A stretch of DNA of 64,000 nt from Geothrix paludis (GCF_022808815.1 NZ_JAKZLC010000006.1:124001-188000); one strand, 5' to 3'. Shown: positions 35,922 to 44,834, counted from the stretch's first letter. Notes: generated by a model not told the origin, from the sequence alone. Numbers and translations: made by a program.

Positions 35922-37100
35922 TCAGCCCCGCCTCAGCGTGAAGATCGCGATCTCCGGCGGGGCGGCGATGCGCAGCGGAAGGCCCACTACGCCCAGGCCG
36001 CGGCTCACGTAGAGCACGTCCTCACCCTGGCGGTAGAAGCCCTGGGTGCGCGGGCCGATGAGGTGGGCGCTGCTGACGCCGGGGATGGGATTGATCTGGC
36101 CGCCATGGGTGTGCCCGGACAAGGTCAAGCGGGCGCCCGCGGTCAGGGCCTCCTCCCATTCGCTGGGCCGGTGGTTCAGGCAGAGGCGGAAGGCGTCGAC
36201 GGGCACATCGCGGGTGGCCTCCGCGGGCCGGGGGCCGGGCCCGAAGACCATGCGCCGGAACCGGCCGTTCCGGGCCATCGGATCCTGGAGGCCCATCACC
36301 GCCAGGGTGCTGCCGTTCCGGCGGACCAGGGCCGAGGCGTTCTCCACGCAGCGGATGCCGGCGGCTTCCAGGTCCCGCCAGATGGGCCGGGGATCGTCGA
36401 AGTAGTCGTGGTTGCCGAGCACGGCGAAGATCCCGTGGGCCGCCGGGAAGCCCGCGAAGGCATCGATCACCGGCCCCAGCTCCTCGGGCCGGCTGTCCAC
36501 TAGGTCGCCAGTGATGAGGAGCAGGTCCGGCCGCTCCCGCGCCGCGAGGTCCCGCCATCGGCGCACCAGCTCCGGGCCCACCAGGGGGCCGGAATGCAGG
36601 TCGCTGAGCTGGGCGAGGCGGAGGCCTTCGAGCCCCGGTGGCAGGTTCGTGAAGGCCAGCTCGTGGCGGGTGATGACCGGATCGCCATAGGCCTCCCGGG
36701 AGCCCCGGGCGCCGAAGGCCACCGCGGCTCCGGTGCTCGCCAGGGCGGCGGTCCGCAGGAACGCGCGCCGTCCGGGATCCAAGGCCTCGCCCGGCGGCTC
36801 GGGCTTCTGGCGGCTCCACAGGTGCCAGAGGCCCTCGGCCGCCATGCCCGCCAGCAGGTGCAGAACCGTGAAGGCCTGGAAATAGAATCCCCCCCGGGCC
36901 ATGCCCCGCAGGAGGGGCAGAGCGCCATGCCCGCCCAGGCCGATGAGGCGCAGCCCGGCGAAGAGGATCAGGGGGATGTGGATGAGCCCCAGGATCCAGG
37001 GCAGCGCCCGATGGTACCGGCTCGGCAGTTCCAGTCGCAGCAGGCGCAGGTGCAGCCACTGGACGAGGAAGATGAGGACGAGGCCGGTGAGGAAGAGCAT
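35922..37100 (-). CDS. membrane-anchored metallophosphoesterase (YaeI-like)
   Basis: 392 aa. Three to four N-terminal membrane helices (about 1-100), a short cytoplasmic/periplasmic linker with RRAFLRTAALASTGAA that looks like a Tat-type motif, then the calcineurin-like phosphoesterase domain: LAQLSDLHSGP, LLLITGDLVDS, AVLGNHDYFD, LCLNHRPSEW, TLSGHTHGGQINPIP. Relatives hydrolyse phosphodiesters, in some cases lipid or UDP-linked ones, at the membrane. It lies 1 base from the YceI stop (convergent) and 19 bases downstream of the peptidase-MA-like gene. Confidence 0.88.
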   Translation of the reverse strand: MLFLTGLVLIFLVQWLHLRLLRLELPSRYHRALPWILGLIHIPLILFAGLRLIGLGGHGALPLLRGMARGGFYFQAFTVLHLLAGMAAEGLWHLWSRQKPEPPGEALDPGRRAFLRTAALASTGAAVAFGARGSREAYGDPVITRHELAFTNLPPGLEGLRLAQLSDLHSGPLVGPELVRRWRDLAARERPDLLLITGDLVDSRPEELGPVIDAFAGFPAAHGIFAVLGNHDYFDDPRPIWRDLEAAGIRCVENASALVRRNGSTLAVMGLQDPMARNGRFRRMVFGPGPRPAEATRDVPVDAFRLCLNHRPSEWEEALTAGARLTLSGHTHGGQINPIPGVSSAHLIGPRTQGFYRQGEDVLYVSRGLGVVGLPLRIAAPPEIAIFTLRRG

Positions 37101-37119
37101 CAGGATTCCCAGGATGACA

Positions 37120-39669
37120 TCACGGCCGCACGATCACGCTGAGGGTTCCCACGGTACGACCCTTCATGGCCCCGTCCAAGGGGCGATGCACACCCAGGGT
37201 GAAGGACAGGTTCCCCGCGAGGCGGCGCACCACGTCCATGGGTAGTCCCAGGTTCCGGCTGTTCAGCTCCAGGCCCGCCACCCGCTGGGCCGAGGGCCGG
37301 GGATCGGGGTCCTGCCACACGGTCGCGTGCTCCACGTAGGCCGTGAGGGGGCCGAGCCCCAGGTCTCCCCGCAGGCGCCGCAGGCGATCGCCCATGGCGG
37401 TGTAGGCGGGCAGGGCCGCCTGGTCCACCCGGTTGGCGTCCAGGGATCCGGGCAGCAGGGAGGTGCCCACGCCGCCCAGGTGGAAGCGGTCCAGAGCCGA
37501 GGAGTCGCCGCCGACGCGACCCTCCTCCAGGCGCACCGTCAGTGGCGACCAGGGGTTGATCCAGCCCAGCGTGAGGGTGGCGCGCGCCAGGGTCCAGCTC
37601 CGGCCGTCCGTGCGTCCCTGCTGCCCCCGGGCGGCCAGAGCGGCGCGGAGACCCTGCCCGTCCCGGCTCCAGGAGTTGCTCAGGCCCGCTTCCGCGCCCC
37701 AGAGGGCCCGGCTGATCGATGTCCCGCCCTGGGGCGTGACCCGCTCGTAGGCCAGGATGGGCCGGAGGTGGGCGCGGGGGCGGCCCAGGTCCTCCCGGTC
37801 GAAGGCCAGCTCCACGCCCCGGCGCTCGCGGTCGAAGCCCGCCACGGGCGCGAACCGCTGGCTGGAGGGGCGCTCCAGGAGGGAGAAGGCCTGGAGCGAA
37901 GGCGCCCAGCGCCAGCCGCGCCAGGCCGCGCCGGCCATGCCGCCCCGGGGGCCCGCGCCGTCGCCCAGCCCCGCCAGCACCTGCCAGTTCAGGCGGCCGA
38001 GGATGTCGTTGCCTCCAGCGCCGAGCTGGATGCTTTCGCCGGATGGGGTGAGGCTGTAGCCCGCCAGGGTGAAGGCCTCGTGGCTCTCCCCGACGCGGTA
38101 GGGATGAGGAACGACGGGGACCGGTGGAGGCAGGGGGCTGGGCTCGTCGGACCTGGGGAGGATCTGGCCCTTGATCAGGGCGGCGGGATCCTGGGGCAGG
38201 TCGCGGGGCTCCAGGGGCGGCAGGGTGGCGTCGAGGCGGCGGATCTGGACGCCCGTGGCACTGAGCTGGGTGTAGTAGATCCACTTGCCGTCCGGCGTGG
38301 CCACCGGGTTCCAGGCGGCGGCCAGGGTGCGCGTGAGGGGCCGCCCGGCGGCATCCACCACGTTCCAGATGCCACCCACCTCCTTCCAGGAGGGGCCGGC
38401 CGGTGCGGTGGGCTTCGCCGCGATGACGGAGGTGCCACGCACGCCCTTGCCCAAGGTCCAGACCCGGCCCCGGGGCTTCAGCACCCCTTCTTCATCGGGC
38501 AGGCGGAGCTGGAAGGCGATGGCGTCCGGGGCCGTCCAGACGGGCTTCCAGGGAAGGGCGCCATCGATGGATCCCAGCCGTCGCGCCGGAGGCAGCACCG
38601 GCACGAGGGGGGCGTGGTCGGGGGGCTCGCCGGGCTGGGGCTTGGCGGCCTTGGACGCGGCCTTCAGATCCCAGACATAGAGTCCGGGCTTCTTGGCGGC
38701 CAGCACCCGGGCCAGGAGCTTCGTGCCGTCGGGGCTCAAGGCCAGATCCGTGGCCCAGCCCTGGAGCTGGGTGACCAGCTCGCCCTCGCGCAGACCCTGG
38801 GCCCGGGCGAAGCGCTCCAGCTCCAGGGCGGTGTGGGTCAGCTCAGCACAGAAGCGCTGGTAGCCATCCTTGGGCGGGAAGCCGAAGGTGGCGGCGAAGG
38901 CCGCGTCGAAGTCACGCTTTCCCGCCAGGTGGATCCAGAGGGTCTGGAGCGCTTTCGGATCGCCGGAGGTCATCTCCAGCCACTCGAGGTAGGCGCTGCC
39001 GCCCAGGTAGGCCAGGCTGCCGCCCAGGAAGCCCTGGGTACCGCTCAGGGCCTCGTAGGTGGGGAGCTTGCCTTCGATGGCCCACTGGCGCAGCACCGCG
39101 GCGCGGAAGGCGCTGTGGGGGCGGCCGCTGCCCGTGAGCTTGCCTTCAATGAGGGTGGCGTAGCCCTCGGTGACCCAGCGGGGGGACTTCTCCGCGAGGG
39201 GCCCCAGCGCCGCGGTCCAGCGCCGCCAGAGGCTGGGCTTCAGGGCCGGGCGCAGTAGGTGGTGCATGTGGCCCAGTTCGTGGACCACCAGCAGCTCCGC
39301 CCAGTCGCGGTGGTGGCCGACGACTGAATCGGGTTCGGGCACCGTCTTCCACAGCACCACATGGGGACGGGGGAGGATGGGGAAGGCCAGGCCGTTGGCC
39401 TCCATCACGGGGTCCAGGATCAGGATGTCGATGGGCTTCCCCGGCTTCTCGTAGGCGAAGCCGACCAGCCCCAGGTATTGGGCATGGACCCCTTCCACCC
39501 GGGAGGCCACGTCCCGGCCGAAGGCCTCGAAGGCCGCGGGGCAATGGATGCGGTAGTGCGCGGTGGCGAAGGTGAGCCAGCGCGCATCGGGAGCCTGGAC
39601 CCGGGCGGGGGCCGCCTGGACCAGGGCGGGAAAGAGGGCCAGGGCGGGTGTCAGGGTCCGGAGGCGCAT
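37120..39669 (-). CDS. peptidase-MA-like metalloprotease domain with propeller and C-terminal barrel
   Basis: 849 aa. Signal peptide (LTPALALFPALVQAA). The zinc site is His130-Glu131-x-x-His134 (VVHELGHMHHLL) with a third ligand Glu168 in RWVTEGYATL, as in gluzincin peptidases. The middle part (about 290-480) has WD40-like strands (DLALSPDGTKLLARV, NPVATPDGKWIYYTQ). The last about 300 residues have alternating strands and end in LSVIVRP, resembling the surface-antigen barrels that follow such domains in Bacteroidetes and Acidobacteria. The cleaved substrate is unknown. Start ATG 39669 puts the signal peptide at the very N-terminus; ATG 39720 is unlikely, being inside the Fur-like dyad. Confidence 0.72.
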   Translation of the reverse strand: MRLRTLTPALALFPALVQAAPARVQAPDARWLTFATAHYRIHCPAAFEAFGRDVASRVEGVHAQYLGLVGFAYEKPGKPIDILILDPVMEANGLAFPILPRPHVVLWKTVPEPDSVVGHHRDWAELLVVHELGHMHHLLRPALKPSLWRRWTAALGPLAEKSPRWVTEGYATLIEGKLTGSGRPHSAFRAAVLRQWAIEGKLPTYEALSGTQGFLGGSLAYLGGSAYLEWLEMTSGDPKALQTLWIHLAGKRDFDAAFAATFGFPPKDGYQRFCAELTHTALELERFARAQGLREGELVTQLQGWATDLALSPDGTKLLARVLAAKKPGLYVWDLKAASKAAKPQPGEPPDHAPLVPVLPPARRLGSIDGALPWKPVWTAPDAIAFQLRLPDEEGVLKPRGRVWTLGKGVRGTSVIAAKPTAPAGPSWKEVGGIWNVVDAAGRPLTRTLAAAWNPVATPDGKWIYYTQLSATGVQIRRLDATLPPLEPRDLPQDPAALIKGQILPRSDEPSPLPPPVPVVPHPYRVGESHEAFTLAGYSLTPSGESIQLGAGGNDILGRLNWQVLAGLGDGAGPRGGMAGAAWRGWRWAPSLQAFSLLERPSSQRFAPVAGFDRERRGVELAFDREDLGRPRAHLRPILAYERVTPQGGTSISRALWGAEAGLSNSWSRDGQGLRAALAARGQQGRTDGRSWTLARATLTLGWINPWSPLTVRLEEGRVGGDSSALDRFHLGGVGTSLLPGSLDANRVDQAALPAYTAMGDRLRRLRGDLGLGPLTAYVEHATVWQDPDPRPSAQRVAGLELNSRNLGLPMDVVRRLAGNLSFTLGVHRPLDGAMKGRTVGTLSVIVRP

Positions 39670-39707
39670 GGCCCCAGTGTGAACCCAGGATGTGATGGGG
39701 ATCATGT

Positions 39708-39726
39708 TTTGAGAATTCATCTCAAA
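39708..39726. promoter_or_regulatory. 19-bp dyad, Fur-box-like
   Basis: TTTGAGA-ATTCA-TCTCAAA is a perfect 7-5-7 palindrome in an AT-rich patch between two divergent genes. Its length of 19 bp and the TGAGAAT half-site resemble Fur sites. It could act on the flavinylation operon, the protease gene, or both. Confidence 0.5.
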
Positions 39727-39755
39727 TTTAGGGTTGAAATTCGAGATTCATTGTT

Positions 39756-40730
39756 GTGAGACTCATTCTCATGTTTATGACGCCATCCCTCCCACTCCCG
39801 GCGACTGCCCCGGCGCCGACCTTGATGGTCGTCCAAGGGTCCGCGCCGGCCCTGGATCGCCTCGTGCTCGCCATGGGGACCGAGCTGCGCCTGCACCTCG
39901 AGGGCCCCGGGGACCTCGGCCGGGCCTCGGAGGTGGCGCTGGCGGAGGTCGCCCGCCTCGAGGCCGCCTGCTCCACCTGGGACCCCGCCTCCACCTGGAG
40001 CCGCCTGAACGCGGCCCAGGGCCGCCCCGTGGCGCTGGACCGCGAGTGGCTCGACCTGCTGGCGCAGATGAAAGCCTGGCAGGCGCGCACGGAGGGGGCC
40101 TTCGACCCTGTCCTGATGGCCCTGATGCGGGCCTGGGCCATCCGGGCGGGGGGCCGGACGCCGGATCCAGCGGCCTTGGCGGCCGCGCGCCGCGCCTCGG
40201 GCGCCCCTCTCTTGATCCTCGATCGGACCGCGGGCACCGCCCGATTGGCCCTTCCCGAGGCGGGCGTGGAGGAGGGCGGCTTCCTCAAGGGCTACGCCCT
40301 GGACCGCCTGCGCCAGGCGGTGGGTACGCCTGCGGGCCTGCTGGACTTCGGCGGCCAGCTGCTGGCCTGGGGTGCGCCGGTGGAGGCCTCCGTGGCCGAT
40401 CCCCGGGACCGCCGCCTCGCCCGGCTCACCCTTTCCCTGCGCGAGGCCTCGCTCTCCAGCAGCGGCACCTCCGAGCGGGGCCGGCACATCCTCGACCCGC
40501 GCACGGGCGAACCCTGTCCCGACTGGGGCAGCACCGCGGTGGTGGCCGCGGACGCCCTCACGGCGGATGTCCTCTCCACGGCCCTCTACGTCCTGGGCCC
40601 CGACGCGGGCCGGACCTGGGCGGAACGCCAGGGCGTGGCCGCCGCCTTCCTCCTCAACGACGGAACGGTCCGGATGAGCCCGGCCTTCCGCGCCCTCCAC
40701 CCCACCCTGATCGCCCGGGAGTCCCGATGA
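39756..40730 (+). CDS. apbE: FAD:protein FMN transferase
   Basis: ApbE attaches FMN covalently to a Thr/Ser of exported proteins. 324 aa from GTG 39756. Family motifs: LAMGTELRLHL, GGFLKGYALDRL, GLLDFGGQLLAWG, SSSGTSERGRHILDPRTGEP and the metal/flavin region TADVLSTALYVLGPDAG. With the GTG start the protein has a short hydrophobic leader (LILMFMTPSLPLP, then ATAPA), which would suit a periplasmic enzyme. ATG 39771 or 39777 would remove it. None has a ribosome site. The target is very probably the FMN-binding protein two genes downstream. ATGA overlap with the porin gene. Confidence 0.9.
   Translation: MRLILMFMTPSLPLPATAPAPTLMVVQGSAPALDRLVLAMGTELRLHLEGPGDLGRASEVALAEVARLEAACSTWDPASTWSRLNAAQGRPVALDREWLDLLAQMKAWQARTEGAFDPVLMALMRAWAIRAGGRTPDPAALAAARRASGAPLLILDRTAGTARLALPEAGVEEGGFLKGYALDRLRQAVGTPAGLLDFGGQLLAWGAPVEASVADPRDRRLARLTLSLREASLSSSGTSERGRHILDPRTGEPCPDWGSTAVVAADALTADVLSTALYVLGPDAGRTWAERQGVAAAFLLNDGTVRMSPAFRALHPTLIARESR
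39757..39771. promoter_or_regulatory. second Fur-box-like dyad
   Basis: TGAGA-CTCAT-TCTCA repeats the half-sites of the dyad at 39708-39726. A weaker third dyad, TGAAATTCGAGATTCA, lies between them at 39735-39750. The site overlaps the likely start of apbE, so a bound repressor would block transcription. Confidence 0.5.
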
Positions 40731-42019
40731 AGTCCCTGCTCACCCCCCTCATGTGCGCCCTGCTGGCGGCGCCCGCCTTCGCCCAGGAGAAGCCGGACAC
40801 GGACAAGCGGATTGCCGATCTGGAGCGCCGCCTGGATGCCATGTCCCGGGAGCTCGAGAGCCAGAAGACCGGCAGCGTGGTGCCGCCCGCCGGCGAGGAG
40901 GGCCGCTTCGGCCTGGGCGCGGCGGCCAGCAAGATCTATGCGGCGCCCGCGGGCCTCAGCATCGGCGGCTACGGCGAGTTCCTCTACCAGAACTTCGACT
41001 CCAAGCTGCAGAACGGGACGAAGGCCCCCCGGGAAGCCAACCTCGATGCCCTGCGCCTCGTGCTCTACACGGGCTACAAGTTCACGGACCGCATCGTGTT
41101 CAACTCCGAGCTGGAGTTCGAGCACGGCGGCTACTCCGACGAGTCCACAGGGGGCGAGGTCAAGGTCGAGTTCGCCTACCTGGACTTCCTGGTCGACAAG
41201 GCCTTCAACGTGCGGGCCGGCATGATGCTGCTGCCCGTGGGCTTCATCAACGAGATGCACGAGCCCCCCGCCTTCCTCGGCTCCCAGCGCCCGCTCGTGG
41301 AGCGCCGCATCATTCCCAGCACCTGGCATGAGAACGGCGTGGGCCTCCACGGCGAGCTGCCGGGCAACCTGAGTTACCGCCTCTACCTGGTGAACGGCAT
41401 GGACGCCAACCCCGATCCAAGCAACGGCCACGAGGGCTTCACGGCCGAGAGCATCAAGGGCGGACGCCAGTTCGGCAAGGAGGCCAAGGCCAACAGCCTG
41501 GCCTGGACCGGCCGCCTGGACTGGGCGCCCATCCCCGGCACCACCCTGGGCTTCAGCTTCTACCGCGGCAACTCCAACCCCACGGATGGCGCCGAGTCCC
41601 TCATGACCACCCTGTGGGACGTCCACGCGGAGTACCGCGCCTCGGGCCTCCAGCTGCGCGGCCTCGTCTCCCGCGTCACCAACTCCGAGGCGGGCGTGGC
41701 GGCCCTTCCCGTGGCCAGCGACGGCTTCCAGACCGGCACCCGGCAGTTCGGCGGCTACCTGGAGGCGGGTTACGACGTGCTGCGCGGCACCGGCAAGCAG
41801 GCCCTCATCCCCTTCATCCGCTACGAGCGCCTGAACTCCCAGCAGCGCGTGGTGGAGGGCGTCACCCCCGACCTCGCCAACGATGTGACCGTGAAGACCG
41901 TGGGCGTGAGCTACAAGCCCATCCCCAACGTCGCGGTGAAGGCCGACTGGAACAAGATCGAGAACCGCGCCGAGACCGGCCGCGACCAGTTCAATCTGGG
42001 CCTCGGCTTCTACTTCTAG
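40727..42019 (+). CDS. outer-membrane porin with N-terminal coiled coil
   Basis: 430 aa. Signal peptide (LLTPLMCALLAAPAFAQ), then a short coiled coil DKRIADLERRLDAMSREL like those of trimeric porins, then a beta-barrel rich in alternating strands, ending in LGLGFYF with terminal Phe. The segment GMMLLPVGFINEMHEPPAFLG and the arrangement resemble phosphate-selective porins O/P and related Acidobacteria/Bacteroidetes porins. What it passes is unknown; its place between apbE and an FMN-binding protein suggests entry of an electron acceptor or metal complex. Start overlaps the apbE stop. Confidence 0.82.
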   Translation: MKSLLTPLMCALLAAPAFAQEKPDTDKRIADLERRLDAMSRELESQKTGSVVPPAGEEGRFGLGAAASKIYAAPAGLSIGGYGEFLYQNFDSKLQNGTKAPREANLDALRLVLYTGYKFTDRIVFNSELEFEHGGYSDESTGGEVKVEFAYLDFLVDKAFNVRAGMMLLPVGFINEMHEPPAFLGSQRPLVERRIIPSTWHENGVGLHGELPGNLSYRLYLVNGMDANPDPSNGHEGFTAESIKGGRQFGKEAKANSLAWTGRLDWAPIPGTTLGFSFYRGNSNPTDGAESLMTTLWDVHAEYRASGLQLRGLVSRVTNSEAGVAALPVASDGFQTGTRQFGGYLEAGYDVLRGTGKQALIPFIRYERLNSQQRVVEGVTPDLANDVTVKTVGVSYKPIPNVAVKADWNKIENRAETGRDQFNLGLGFYF

Positions 42020-42027
42020 GACCCGCC

Positions 42028-42546
42028 ATGCTCCGCGTCCTCGCCCCCCTCGCCTTCTCACTGCCCCTCTTCGCGGCCCTGCCCACCACGCAGGAGGCCC
42101 TGGCCCTGGCCTTTCCCGGGGCCCAGCTCGCCCGGAAGGAGTTCGTGCTCAGCGAGCCCCAGGCGGCTCGCGCCAAGGCGCTGGCCCAGGTGGAGGTGCC
42201 GGGGCGCTGGCTCGTGGCCTACGAGGCTCGCCGCAACGGAACCCTGGTGGGCGTCGGATTCTTCGACACCCACCGGGTCCGCACCCTGAACGAGACGCTG
42301 CTGGTGGCCATCTCGCCTGAAGGCCGCGTCCTCCGTGTGGAAGCCGTGACCTTCCACGAGCCGGCCGAGTACATGGCGAAGGAGGCCTGGGTGAGGCAGT
42401 TCGAGGGGAAGGGCCTCGACCCGCAGCTCACCCTCAAGGGCGCCATCCGGCCCCTGTCGGGCGCCACCCTCACGGCGAACGCCATGACGGACGCCGCCCG
42501 CCGCTGCCTGGCCCTGCACCAGGTGCTCTACCGGGAGGGGAAATGA
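42028..42546 (+). CDS. FMN-binding domain protein, predicted flavinylated
   Basis: 172 aa. Signal peptide (VLAPLAFSLPLFAALP), then an FMN-binding domain like those of NqrC, RnfG and NosR: VGVGFFDTHRVRTLNETLLVAISPEGRV-type core, here split as GVGFFDTHRVR and LLVAISPEGRVL, and the flavinylation motif RPLSGATLTA, with Thr147 the expected FMN attachment residue. It is thus an exported electron carrier and the natural substrate of ApbE in this operon. Its stop overlaps the next start (ATGA), a membrane protein that could supply the electrons. Confidence 0.88.
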   Translation: MLRVLAPLAFSLPLFAALPTTQEALALAFPGAQLARKEFVLSEPQAARAKALAQVEVPGRWLVAYEARRNGTLVGVGFFDTHRVRTLNETLLVAISPEGRVLRVEAVTFHEPAEYMAKEAWVRQFEGKGLDPQLTLKGAIRPLSGATLTANAMTDAARRCLALHQVLYREGK

Positions 42547-42995
42547 GCCCGCTCGAGCGCTGGAGCCTGCACCTGGCGGCCCTGCTCACCGCCGGGACGG
42601 GACTCATGGACGGCCTGCTGCGCTGGTTCGGCGTGCGCATGGGCGAGTTCGGTCCCGAACCCCACCCCTGGCTCCCGGCGGCCCAGCACCTGCACGTGCT
42701 CACTGCGCCCCTGCTCCTCTTCGCCCTGGGCATGACCGTGCGCGGCCACCTCCAGGCCAAGCTCAGGCGAGGGCCAGAGGGCCGGCGCACGGGCCTGGGC
42801 GCCGCCTTCCTCATCGCGCCCATGGTGCTGTCCGGCTACGCCGTCCAGGTGGTCACCACCCCGGCCTGGCGCACGGCCTTCAGCTGGGTGCACGGCCTCA
42901 GCGCCGGTCTCTTCCTGCTGGCCTACCTGGGCCACCTCTTCATCCCTCACGCCCAGCCCGTCCCCCGGGCCCTGGCCGAGACGTCCCAGGGCTGA
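42543..42995 (+). CDS. four-helix membrane protein, possible b-type cytochrome
   Basis: 150 aa. Predicted helices about 9-27, 50-68, 85-104 and 115-135. Histidines at 10, 49, 51, 117 and 131 lie in or near helices (SLHLAAL, AQHLHVLTAPL, SWVHGLSAGLFLLAYLGHLF), the arrangement expected for heme b ligands, as in DUF4405/cytochrome b561-like proteins. It would take electrons from the quinone pool and give them to the flavinylated protein. No named family is certain. Co-translated with the upstream gene. Confidence 0.7.
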   Translation: MSPLERWSLHLAALLTAGTGLMDGLLRWFGVRMGEFGPEPHPWLPAAQHLHVLTAPLLLFALGMTVRGHLQAKLRRGPEGRRTGLGAAFLIAPMVLSGYAVQVVTTPAWRTAFSWVHGLSAGLFLLAYLGHLFIPHAQPVPRALAETSQG

Positions 42996-43027
42996 CAGCC
43001 GACAGCCGACAGCCGATAGCTGATAGC
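42993..43027 (+). repeat. 7-bp tandem repeat, 5 units
   Basis: Units TGACAGC, CGACAGC, CGACAGC, CGATAGC, TGATAGC run from the stop codon of the membrane protein gene to 11 bases before mutL. The repeat may vary in copy number between strains. It separates the flavinylation operon from mutL. Confidence 0.8.
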
Positions 43028-43037
43028 GTTCTAGGCC

Positions 43038-44834
43038 ATGGCCAAGATCCGCGTGCTCCCCGACCAGGTCGCGAACCAGATCGCGGCGGGGGAAGTCGTC
43101 GAGCGGCCCAGCTCAGTGCTGAAAGAGCTGGTGGAGAACGCCCTGGACGCCGGGGCCCGGCGCATCGAGATTGCCTGGGAGGAGGGCGGTAAGCGCCTGC
43201 TGGAGGTGGCCGATGATGGCTCGGGCATGGCCCGGGATGACCTGTACCTCGCCCTGGAGCGCCATGCCACCAGCAAGGTGCGCACGGCCGACGACCTGGG
43301 CCATCTCGGAACCTTCGGCTTCCGAGGTGAGGCCCTGCCCAGCATCGCCAGCGTCAGCCGCTTCGACCTCGCGAGCGCGGAGTCCGAGGGCGCGGGCCAC
43401 CGCTTGCGCTGCGAGTTCGGCGTCATCAAGGAGGTGCTGCCCGTCTCGCGCAGCCGGGGCACTACCATCACCGTGCGCGACCTCTTCGCCCAGCTGCCGG
43501 CGCGGCGGCGCTTCCTCAAATCCACGGACACCGAGCACGCCCAGCTCTGGGGTGCCGTGGCGCGCCTCGCCCTCAGCTCGCCCGGCGTCCACTGGACGAT
43601 CCGCCCCGATCGCGGCGCGCCCCTGGTGCTGCCGCCCGTGGCGGACCCGGGCCAGCGCCTGGGGCCTCTGCTCGGCGAAAAGCTCACGCGTCTGGTGCCC
43701 TTCGTGAATGGCGAGCCGCCCTGGCGCCTGCGGGGCTTCGTCTCGCCGCCGGACCTCAGCTTCCGCGACCGCAACCACCTCTACCTCTTCGTGAACGGCC
43801 GGGCCGTGCGCGACCGCCTGCTGCTGGCGGCGCTCTCCGAGGCCTGGTCCGGCACCTTCGCCAAGGGCTCGTACCCGGCGGCCGTGCTCTTCCTGGAGCT
43901 GCCCCCCGAGGCCGTGGACGTGAACGTGCATCCCACCAAGGCTGAGGTGCGCTTCCGGGAGCCCCAGCGCATCTTCGCCTGGGTCCGGGGCGGGGCCGAG
44001 GAGGCCTGGGCGCAGCTCCGCGGCGGACTGGCCTCGGTGCTGGAGTTGCCACCCAAACCGCTTGAGGCTGAATTCGAGCTGGACCCCTCGCGCCGAGCCG
44101 CGGCCCAGCATCCCCGCCTCTGGTCCGATCACTCCGGCGGAGCCCTGGAGGCCTACCAGGCGCTTGATGCTGCGTTCAACACGCGGCCCCTGGAGACGGT
44201 CTACACCTACGAGCCGATGTCTTCAGGGGTTGCCGAGAACCTGGATCCCAGTGGCGCCATCCGCTACCTGGGCGCCTTCCAGCAGACCTACCTGTTGGCG
44301 GAAATCGAAGGGGAGCGCGGTCCCGAGCTGTGGATCGTGGACCAGCACGTGGCCCACGAGCGGGTGCTCTTCGAGCGGCTCTTCCTGCGCCGCCACGCCC
44401 CCGCCATCCAGCCCCTGATGCCGCCCCGGGTGGTGCCGGTGGGACCGGAGGCTCTGGCGCGGCTCACGCCCTTCCTCTCAGAGCTGGAGGCGGCGGGCGT
44501 GGAGGCCGATCCCTTCGGTGACGGCGCGTTGGTGGTGCGCGGCCTGCCGGATTTCCTGGCGGACCGCGACCCCCAGGCTCTGCTGGAGGACCTGCTGGCC
44601 CGGCTGGAGCGGGAGGGCCGCGTGGACCTGGACGCCTTCCGCCGGGACCTCAACGCCGAGCTGGCCTGCCGCGCCGCCATCAAGAAGCACCACGTCCTGC
44701 CCCCGGACCTGGCCCTGGGCCTCATTCGGGACCTGCTGGCCTGCGAGGTGCCCAACACGTGTCCCCACGGCCGCCCCATCCTCAAGAAGCTCACCCTCGA
44801 CGACTTGGAGCGCAGCTTCGGGCGGCGAATCTAG
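43038..44834 (+). CDS. mutL: DNA mismatch repair protein MutL
   Basis: 598 aa. N-terminal GHKL ATPase: LVENALDAGA, EVADDGSGM, FGFRGEALPSI. The C-terminal domain has the metal motif DQHVAHERVLFE (DQHA-x2-E-x4-E type), ACRAAIKKH and CPHGRP, the three motifs of MutL proteins that are endonucleases, as expected in bacteria without MutH. A linker of about 70 residues joins the halves. The last 25 codons are the start of a 210-bp tandem repeat, so two further copies of this 3' end follow in the DNA with stop codons in the same frame. ATG 43038 lacks a strong ribosome site. Confidence 0.96.
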   Translation: MAKIRVLPDQVANQIAAGEVVERPSSVLKELVENALDAGARRIEIAWEEGGKRLLEVADDGSGMARDDLYLALERHATSKVRTADDLGHLGTFGFRGEALPSIASVSRFDLASAESEGAGHRLRCEFGVIKEVLPVSRSRGTTITVRDLFAQLPARRRFLKSTDTEHAQLWGAVARLALSSPGVHWTIRPDRGAPLVLPPVADPGQRLGPLLGEKLTRLVPFVNGEPPWRLRGFVSPPDLSFRDRNHLYLFVNGRAVRDRLLLAALSEAWSGTFAKGSYPAAVLFLELPPEAVDVNVHPTKAEVRFREPQRIFAWVRGGAEEAWAQLRGGLASVLELPPKPLEAEFELDPSRRAAAQHPRLWSDHSGGALEAYQALDAAFNTRPLETVYTYEPMSSGVAENLDPSGAIRYLGAFQQTYLLAEIEGERGPELWIVDQHVAHERVLFERLFLRRHAPAIQPLMPPRVVPVGPEALARLTPFLSELEAAGVEADPFGDGALVVRGLPDFLADRDPQALLEDLLARLEREGRVDLDAFRRDLNAELACRAAIKKHHVLPPDLALGLIRDLLACEVPNTCPHGRPILKKLTLDDLERSFGRRI

